A stretch of DNA of 64,000 bases, taken from assembly GCA_963702195.1 (NCBI GenBank), contig OY969725.1, forward strand, positions 806,001 to 870,000. The letters are read 5' to 3'. Below, piece by piece: positions 58,736 to 64,000 of this stretch. How positions within the stretch are numbered: the first letter of the stretch is position 1; every line of letters starts with the position of its first letter. The stretch is from AC-56 sp963702195 (GTDB taxonomy: Bacteria > Actinomycetota > Thermoleophilia > Solirubrobacterales > 70-9). The notes under the pieces are model-generated. The model saw only the letters and a list, made by a program, of their open reading frames with translations, was not told the DNA's origin and made no database searches. A program made the position numbers and the translations under genes.

Positions 58736-59470
58736 TCAGACGTGGCGCCGCGCCGCGGGGACGTAGACCAGCCAGGTGACGAGCGCCAGGCCGGCGGCCG
58801 CGACGAGCGGCAGGACCATGCTGGTCTTCAGCAGCAGGGCGCCCACCACCGCGCCGGCGAGCATCGCGAGCACGGCCGCGACCCTGCGCGCCGATCCCTT
58901 GCCGGAACCACCCGCGGGCAGGGAGTCGGCCGCGAAGCCGGTCAGCGTCATCGTCAGCACCGTGGTCGTCAGGTCCGGAACCCCGAGCCGGCGGACGGTC
59001 GCGTTGCGGACGCCCATCGCCAGGGCCAGCATGGCGATGACGACGTTGCCGGAGAACGCACCCGGGTGAACGTCGACCGCGCCCGCCACGATCGCCGCCA
59101 TCCCGATCATCGAGACCTCGACCCCGAGCGCGCGGGCGACGTGCGCCGGGTGGCGGTCGCCGATCCGCATCGCGAGGAGGCCGCCGAGGCCGGCGCCGAC
59201 CAGGAACGCGGCCAGGGACACCAACGGCGCCACGACCGGAAGCCCGCCGCTGCCGACGATCCCGAATCCGAGCAGGACGATGTTGCCGGTCATGTTGGCC
59301 GTGAACACCCGGCCGAGCCCGAGGTAGCTGACGGCGTCGACGAGGCCCGTGGTGAGCGTCAGCACGAGGAGCGCCCGCGTCAGCGGATGCCGAAGACTTG
59401 CGCCGGCCGACTTCAGCCACTCTCGGTTGACGTCGGCTGGGCCCGCGGTGGCCAGGGTCGAGTTGCTCAT
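58736..59470 (-). CDS. DUF1275 (YoaK-like) membrane protein
   Basis: A 244-residue protein with about seven membrane helices. The DUF1275 hallmark GLVDAVSYLGLGRVFTANMT followed by GNIVLLGF is present, and later GVRNATVRRLGVPDLTTTVL. The family is uncharacterised; transport is assumed. Tail basic. ATG 59470. Divergent from the M20 gene with a 72-base gap. Confidence 0.9.
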   Translation of the reverse strand: MSNSTLATAGPADVNREWLKSAGASLRHPLTRALLVLTLTTGLVDAVSYLGLGRVFTANMTGNIVLLGFGIVGSGGLPVVAPLVSLAAFLVGAGLGGLLAMRIGDRHPAHVARALGVEVSMIGMAAIVAGAVDVHPGAFSGNVVIAMLALAMGVRNATVRRLGVPDLTTTVLTMTLTGFAADSLPAGGSGKGSARRVAAVLAMLAGAVVGALLLKTSMVLPLVAAAGLALVTWLVYVPAARRHV

Positions 59471-59542
59471 CGGACCTCCACTCTGTCGCTGGATTGATGG
59501 CGGGAGCTTGGCAGCGAGCCATTCTCATTACCTTCCCCGGCC

Positions 59543-60670
59543 ATGGACGAGTGGGTACGGGTTGAGGCGGCTCACGTCGCGGCGCGGTTCGAGCGCGATC
59601 TCGCCGCGCTCGTCGCGATCAGCTCCCCCAGCGGCGACGCCGCCGCCTTCGAGGAATGCGCGGCCGTCGCGGTCGCGCTGGCCCCCGAGGACGCGTCGGT
59701 CGAGCGCCCCGCCTGCTCCTCACCGGACCACGCGCCGGACCTGCTCCTGCGCGTGACAGGCACCGGCGAGGCCCGCCTCCTGCTGCTGGGCCACCTCGAC
59801 ACCGTGCACGTGCACGACAGCCACCGGACACTCGAACGGGTGGGCGAGCGGTGGGTCGGCTCCGGCTCAGTTGACATGAAGGGCGGCGACGTGCTCGCGC
59901 TCGCGGTGCTGCGCGCGCTGGCCGGCCGCCGGGCCGACTTCGCGGAGGTCGCTCTCCTTCTGGTTGGCGACGAGGAGTGGCGGACGTCGCCGTTCGTCCA
60001 CGTGGGTCGGTTCGCCCGCTGGGACGCGTGCCTGTGCTTCGAGGCGGGGCAACTCGCCTCCGGCGAGGAGGCGGTGGTCGTGAAGCGCAAGGGCGCGGGC
60101 ACGATCCGCGTCAGGGCGACGGGGCGGGCCGCGCACTCCGGGTCGGCCCCGGATGCGGGCGCCAACGCTCTTCTGGCGCTGAGCGCGGCCGCCGAGGCGG
60201 TGGCGGCGCGGCACGATCCCGCAGGGCCCGATCGCCTCACCGCCGTGCCGACGGTGATTCGAAGCGGCGAAGCGTTCAACGTCGTTCCGGATTCGGGTGA
60301 GTTGCTCTGCGACGTGCGGGCGGACTCGCTGGAGGCGATCGACGCGGTCGCGGGCGCGATTCCCAGCGAGGTCGGCGGTGCGCGCCTCGAGGCCGAGCTG
60401 CTGCGCCGGTGGCCGCCGATGGACTCGCGTGAGTCGACAGCGGACTTGCTCGCGCGCACGGCCGACGCCGCCGGGCGGCGCATCGTCGCCGGCGGCCGCG
60501 GGGGTGCCAGCGACGCGAGCCACTTCGCGCCCGCGATCGCGCTTACCGTCGACGGGCTCGGGCCGCGCGGCGGCGCCGCCCACAACCCCGAGGAGCACGT
60601 GTTCGTGGATTCGGTCAAGCCGCGTGCCGAGGTGGCGCTGGCGATGGCGCTGGCTTCGCTCGACGCCTAG
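59543..60670 (+). CDS. M20 family metallopeptidase (carboxypeptidase G2-like)
   Basis: A 375-residue M20 enzyme with all dinuclear-zinc residues visible: His84 and Asp86 (GHLDTV), Asp111 (SVDMKGG), catalytic Glu144-Glu145 (GDEEWRT), Glu167 (CFEAGQ) and His347 (HNPEEHV). A dimerisation domain with AAHSGSAPDAGANA lies in the middle. It cleaves peptide or N-acyl bonds. No signal peptide. ATG 59543. The Ogt gene follows 75 bases later. Confidence 0.93.
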   Translation: MDEWVRVEAAHVAARFERDLAALVAISSPSGDAAAFEECAAVAVALAPEDASVERPACSSPDHAPDLLLRVTGTGEARLLLLGHLDTVHVHDSHRTLERVGERWVGSGSVDMKGGDVLALAVLRALAGRRADFAEVALLLVGDEEWRTSPFVHVGRFARWDACLCFEAGQLASGEEAVVVKRKGAGTIRVRATGRAAHSGSAPDAGANALLALSAAAEAVAARHDPAGPDRLTAVPTVIRSGEAFNVVPDSGELLCDVRADSLEAIDAVAGAIPSEVGGARLEAELLRRWPPMDSRESTADLLARTADAAGRRIVAGGRGGASDASHFAPAIALTVDGLGPRGGAAHNPEEHVFVDSVKPRAEVALAMALASLDA

Positions 60671-60745
60671 CGCGAACCGGATCTCACGTTTCGGCGCCCG
60701 CCGGCGTTTCATCTGCGACCGTCGGCGACCTGGAGGAGGTTCCAC

Positions 60746-61312
60746 ATGAGCGCGACGAAGGTTCACTGGACGATCTACGAGAGCCCCATCGGACCCCTCG
60801 GGCTCGTCGCCGGCCCGCGGGGTCTTACGCACCTCGGCTTCCCCGGTCGCCTGCGACCGCCGGTGGACGCGACGAAGGCGGCGTTGCCGGAGATCACCGA
60901 TCAGCTCGAGGCGTACTTCGCGGGCGAGCGCCAGACGTTTGACCTGGAGCTCGATCCGCGCGGCACGGCGCTGCAAAAGGCGGTGTGGAACGAGCTCCTC
61001 CGGATTCCCTACGGCACGACGACCAGCTACGGCGAGCTCGCCGCGCGGATCGACGAGTCGCTCTACCGGACCGACGTGGAGCCGTACCAGCGGGCCAGGG
61101 CGGTCGGGGCCGCCAATGGGCGCAACCCGGTTGCGATCATCGTCCCCTGCCACCGCGTGATCGGCGCCGACGGCTCGCTCACGGGCTACGGCGGGGGCCT
61201 GCAGAGAAAGCAGGCGCTCCTCGACCTCGAGCACGGCGTGATCGCCGGCGTGGGGCCGGATCCGACCTGGTCGAGCCGCCAGACTTCGATGCCCCGGGAT
61301 CACCACCACTAG
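60746..61312 (+). CDS. ogt: Methylated-DNA-protein cysteine methyltransferase
   Basis: A 188-residue O6-alkylguanine-DNA alkyltransferase. Acceptor Cys135 is in IVPCHRVIG. The RNAse-H-like N-terminal domain and TTTSYGELAARI helix-turn-helix precede it, and ANGRNPVAI provides the hinge. It repairs O6-methylguanine by suicide transfer. The C-terminus ends with His3. A GGAGGTT ribosome site precedes ATG. The AidB-like gene 3 kb away is another alkylation-related gene. Confidence 0.95.
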   Translation: MSATKVHWTIYESPIGPLGLVAGPRGLTHLGFPGRLRPPVDATKAALPEITDQLEAYFAGERQTFDLELDPRGTALQKAVWNELLRIPYGTTTSYGELAARIDESLYRTDVEPYQRARAVGAANGRNPVAIIVPCHRVIGADGSLTGYGGGLQRKQALLDLEHGVIAGVGPDPTWSSRQTSMPRDHHH

Positions 61313-61375
61313 GCGGGTTAGGATCGGGGGGATCGAGTGCCAGCCAGGAGGGCGCGGCACGCAGGGAGGGGATCC

Positions 61376-62059
61376 ATGAATTGGACACGCACCCGTCGAG
61401 TTGCCGCGCTGGCCGCTGCCGCCGGGATGATCGTCATCGGCGCGACGGCCCAGGCGTCCGGAGCCGCGGGCGGGCAAGCAAATCGGGCGCACACACCCCG
61501 TCCCCCTCACCTCCCACACAACTTCCGCGGGCAGGGCGAGTGGGTCGCTCGGGACCTCGGCATCACCGTTCCGTTCAGCTGGCGGGGAAACGACGGCAAC
61601 AGCCGGATGATCGCCGGCGGGCCCGAGTACCCGATCTGGTTCACCAACCTGATCTGGCACAACTCGCTCTACACGCTGACCTACAAATGGCCGGGCGTGA
61701 CCAATCATCCCTGCGACAAGATCCCCGGCTTCTTCAACCTCCACCTCCTCAACCAGGGGTTCAAGAACGCGCGCTTCGTGGGCCGCGAGATCCTGCAGGG
61801 GCGACCGAACCGCCACGTGAACCACTGGCGCGCCGGCGTCGTCTTTCCCCAGCTGCCGCCGGGAAACTTCCCGCGGATCGGGCTTGCCCTCGGCGACATC
61901 TATGTCGATCAGAGCAATCGCGGCACGTTCTGGCAGGTCCTCCAGTTCGGGGTCCAGAACCTGTACGACCCGGCGCTCGACGAGTGGCTCAGGATGGACA
62001 CATTCCGCCACAAGCCGGGGCGGGTCGGGCTTCCCGGGCGTTGCCCGCCGCCTGGATGA
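61376..62059 (+). CDS. Secreted protein of unknown function
   Basis: A 227-residue exported protein; ATG 61376 follows GGGAGGGGATCC. The signal peptide ends near residue 27 (AQASG|AAG). The mature part is rich in aromatic residues (EWVARDLGITVPFSWRGNDG, PIWFTNLIWHNSLYTLTYKW, IPGFFNLHLLNQGFKNARFV) with one Cys pair (NHPCDK, GRCPPPG). It resembles no domain I can name. Probably extracellular. Confidence 0.75.
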   Translation: MNWTRTRRVAALAAAAGMIVIGATAQASGAAGGQANRAHTPRPPHLPHNFRGQGEWVARDLGITVPFSWRGNDGNSRMIAGGPEYPIWFTNLIWHNSLYTLTYKWPGVTNHPCDKIPGFFNLHLLNQGFKNARFVGREILQGRPNRHVNHWRAGVVFPQLPPGNFPRIGLALGDIYVDQSNRGTFWQVLQFGVQNLYDPALDEWLRMDTFRHKPGRVGLPGRCPPPG

Positions 62060-62136
62060 GCCAGTCCACGGCGCGGTAGCTCTTTCGCTACACCTCGCGC
62101 ATATCTCGCCACACGCGATTGGCGACACTTGGAGCC

Positions 62137-62469
62137 ATGGACGGCATCGAGCCCATACACGTCTACATCCCGGGTCGGCCCGACGATCCACGGCGACCGG
62201 CGGACCTCCCGGAGGGAGTGGTCGCCCACCACGGGCCTCCGCTTCATCCCGATGACGTGACGATGGTGGATGGCGTGCCCGTGACGTCCGTCGCACGGAC
62301 GCTGATCGATCTCGCGGAGGTCATGGACCCGGAGGAGCTCCGTGAGTGCTTCATCGTCGCCCGCGAGCGCGGCCTGCTCGACCCCGACCAGCTCCGGGCA
62401 GCCCGGGCTCGCGTCGAGTGGCGGCCGTCGCTCGCGATCGTCGACGAGCTCATCGACGAGTTCGCCTGA
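62137..62469 (+). CDS. AbiEi-like antitoxin C-terminal domain, lacking the HTH
   Basis: A 110-residue protein matching the C-terminal half of AbiEi_4-type antitoxins: HHGPPLHPDDVTMVDGVPVT followed by SVARTLIDLAEVMDPEELRE and ARERGLLDPDQLR. The usual N-terminal winged-helix DNA-binding domain is missing. ATG 62137 has GGAG just upstream. A nucleotidyltransferase (the AbiEii-like toxin type) lies 1 kb away on the other strand, not in the usual adjacent order. Whether the two interact is unknown. Confidence 0.65.
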   Translation: MDGIEPIHVYIPGRPDDPRRPADLPEGVVAHHGPPLHPDDVTMVDGVPVTSVARTLIDLAEVMDPEELRECFIVARERGLLDPDQLRAARARVEWRPSLAIVDELIDEFA

Positions 62470-62482
62470 TCGACCGGCACTC

Positions 62483-62509
62483 GGCGGAGCGATGATTTTT
62501 CGCTTCGCC
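62483..62509 (+). terminator. Hairpin after the AbiEi-like gene
   Basis: GGCGGAGCGA (62483-62492), loop TGATTTT, TCGCTTCGCC (62500-62509), with one G-T pair. The stop lies 14 bases before it. Confidence 0.55.
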
Positions 62510-62595
62510 GGGAGTCTCATTCCCGGATGTGACCAGGCGGCGATGGCTGCTTCAATCACGGCGTCGCCGTGTGAGCCCCAGAGGAGGAGGACGTG

Positions 62596-63333
62596 ATGGC
62601 TGAGCACAAGACCGGAACCCGCGAGGAGTGGCAGGCCGCCCGCGACGAGCTCGCAAAGCTCGAGGCGGAACAGGCCGAGCGGAACCAGGAGATCAGGAAC
62701 AAGCGGCAGGAGCTGCCCTGGGTGCCGGTGGAGAAGGAGTACGTCTTCGACACCGCGGAGGGAAAGAAGAGCCTTGCCGACCTGTTCGAGGGCCGCTCGC
62801 AGCTCCTCGCCTACAACGTGATGTTCGGACCCGACTACTCGAACGGCGCGTGCCCGGGATGCACGAACCTCGCCGACGAGCTCAGCGGGTCGGTCGTCCA
62901 CATGAACCACCGCGACGTGACGCTGATGTGCTTCTCGCGCGCGCCGATCGACCGGCTCACCGCGTACAAGGAGCGCATGGGCTGGGAGTTCCCGTACGTC
63001 TCGACCTACGACACGGACTTCCCGTGGGACTTCGGGCTCGCGATGACCGAGGAGCAGGCCAAGGAGGTCCCCGAGGTCCAGGAGATGATCGCCAACCCGC
63101 CTGACTGGCTCGTCGACTGGTCGAAGCAGGTGGGCGCCGATCTCGAAGACGGGCTTCGAGAGGGCCCAGGCTGGATCGCGTTCGCCCGCGAGAACGGGAC
63201 GATCTACCACACGTACACGGTCATGGCTCCGGATCCGTTCGTCGCGCCCTACCACTCCTTCCTCATGGACCGGACGCCCAAGCCCGCGGAGGAGGAGCCC
63301 AGGGCCTGGCGCAAGGACGAGTACCCGGACTAG
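62596..63333 (+). CDS. DUF899 thioredoxin-like protein
   Basis: A 245-residue DUF899 protein. The family motif GACPGCTNLADELSGSVVHM with CxxC is clear, and DLFEGRSQLLAYNVMFGPDY precedes it. DUF899 has a thioredoxin fold and is thought to be redox active. An AGGAGG lies before ATG 62596 (GTG 62593 possible). Cytoplasmic. The stop overlaps the minus-strand gene stop at CTAG. Confidence 0.9.
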   Translation: MAEHKTGTREEWQAARDELAKLEAEQAERNQEIRNKRQELPWVPVEKEYVFDTAEGKKSLADLFEGRSQLLAYNVMFGPDYSNGACPGCTNLADELSGSVVHMNHRDVTLMCFSRAPIDRLTAYKERMGWEFPYVSTYDTDFPWDFGLAMTEEQAKEVPEVQEMIANPPDWLVDWSKQVGADLEDGLREGPGWIAFARENGTIYHTYTVMAPDPFVAPYHSFLMDRTPKPAEEEPRAWRKDEYPD

Positions 63334-63893
63334 GCGGCCGGATCGTCGACGCGGCTCGAGCGGCGCAGCGCGTCCTCCAGACGGGTGACGCGCGCGTCGT
63401 CCGTCCCGACGAGGTTCGCCAGCCGGTCGCGGAGCGCATCAACGTCCAGGTTGCCGGCGGCGAGCATCGCCTCGATGTCGGCCCAGTCGCGGGTGCGGTC
63501 GAACATCGCCTTGAAGACGGCCAGCTCGACGGGCCCCAGAATCGGGATCTCCTCGCCCTCGAAGGGCACCGTGCGCAGGTTCCGGGCGGCCTGGTGGTGC
63601 ACGGGCTCGTAGCTGAAGAAGAGATCGATCGGCGTGTCGTCCCACCAGAGCCGGATCTGGCCGGCTTCGGCGATCGCGTCGGCGGTGCCCTCGTCACGAG
63701 CGACCCCGTCGGGGAGCGCGTCGAGCGCGAGCGCCGGCTCGGTCGCGGGGACGAACAGGTTGACGTCGATGTCCCGCGTGCCGCGGGGCTCGCGGGTCCA
63801 GTAGGCGAGCGCGATCGCGCCTCCGAAGGCGTGTGGGATCTCCGCCCCGGCGAGGTTGGCGTGAAGCTCGAGGAGCTTCTCCGCGAGGGTCAC
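63330..63893 (-). CDS. Nucleotidyltransferase-fold protein (AbiEii-like)
   Basis: A 187-residue protein with the pol-beta-like nucleotidyltransferase pattern: GGAIALAYWTREPRGTRDID (GG...D-x-D start) then VNLF and a later WWDDTPIDLFF acidic strand. This pattern is used by AbiEii-type toxins and by minimal nucleotidyltransferases. GTG 63893. It overlaps the DUF899 gene by four bases and follows another gene by three bases on the minus strand. Confidence 0.82.
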   Translation of the reverse strand: MTLAEKLLELHANLAGAEIPHAFGGAIALAYWTREPRGTRDIDVNLFVPATEPALALDALPDGVARDEGTADAIAEAGQIRLWWDDTPIDLFFSYEPVHHQAARNLRTVPFEGEEIPILGPVELAVFKAMFDRTRDWADIEAMLAAGNLDVDALRDRLANLVGTDDARVTRLEDALRRSSRVDDPAA

Positions 63894-63896
63894 GGG

Positions 63897-64000
63897 TCAG
63901 GCCGCTTTGGAGGAGGGCAGGCGGGGGAATCGCAGCGTCCGCGAGCGCCTCGAGGGAAGGCGCTCGGCCAGGTCCAGCACCTGGGCCAGCACGCGGCCCC
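63897..64000 (-). CDS. C-terminal end of an upstream gene (partial)
   Basis: The last 33 codons of a minus-strand frame entering from the right edge: LAQVLDLAERLPSRRSRTLR then FPRLPSSKAA and TGA at 63897-63899. The stop is 3 bases from the nucleotidyltransferase start, so the two are an operon. It could be a DNA-binding partner, but the family cannot be judged from this end. Confidence 0.5.
   Translation of the reverse strand, partial: GRVLAQVLDLAERLPSRRSRTLRFPRLPSSKAA

Noticed and set aside
59867..62296. 809-codon minus-strand open frame over M20, ogt and the secreted gene
   Set aside because: No recognisable domain, skewed composition; the plus-strand genes have full catalytic motifs.

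Overview
The window reads as chromosomal DNA from a high-GC actinobacterium, most likely class Thermoleophilia (Solirubrobacterales-like). The lineage call is an inference from gene style: small exported proteins with the 'YANVVASLSLFLVL' and 'MVVACLALFVALGG' N-termini, ECF sigma factors fused to zinc-finger and proline/alanine-rich tails, FN3-like secreted proteins, F420-type oxidoreductases, a GH65/beta-phosphoglucomutase pair, a DivIVA-like protein and an actinobacterial initiator tRNA. I saw no CRISPR array, insertion sequence, prophage or replication origin.

Layout. 0-6 kb: amidase, class V aminotransferase, two genes that meet tail to tail with both C-termini missing, MarC and YbhN-like membrane proteins, an amidohydrolase. 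6.1-11.7 kb: a compact divergent locus. A TetR regulator and a polyamine-type binding lipoprotein overlap on the minus strand. A FAD amine oxidase, a PLP decarboxylase fused to a VOC domain, and an SDR dehydrogenase overlap on the plus strand. This is the best candidate here for an undescribed pathway. 11.6-17.5 kb: DivIVA-like protein, an NAD-dependent epimerase divergent from an ECF41-like sigma factor, a DUF1801 protein, a Mug-like glycosylase, and a TetR/DHA2-efflux pair. 17.6-23.3 kb: GH65 enzyme with beta-phosphoglucomutase, and an ABC-2 exporter. 23.4-27.6 kb: a TetR-controlled operon (AhpD-like, DHA2 efflux, SRPBCC, epimerase) in which two genes are broken. 27.7-38 kb: a GH85-like secreted glycosidase, secreted proteins, a fused sigma/anti-sigma protein, a class III aminotransferase and small enzymes. 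38-45.4 kb: CorA, LLM oxidoreductase, PAS protein, an orphan c-di-AMP (ydaO) riboswitch, neutral ceramidase, a NYN RNase with a long leader hairpin, and a P450. 45.4-64 kb: a VOC/RTX composite pseudogene, a NERD-like protein, amine oxidase, Ppx phosphatase, a DUF4344 lipoprotein, initiator tRNA, an MMPL remnant, AidB-like dehydrogenase, M20 peptidase, Ogt, a DUF899 protein and a nucleotidyltransferase.

Two themes recur. First, short TetR or ECF switches sit between divergent transcripts, with readable palindromes in the gap: 7951-7966, 13311-13337, 15900-15921 and 26909-26955. Second, several genes end abruptly at junctions: 2.95 kb, 26.66 kb, 41.29 kb, 45.86 kb and 56.02 kb, plus a one-base frameshift at 24.71 kb. 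These may be real deletions or assembly artefacts; read mapping would tell.
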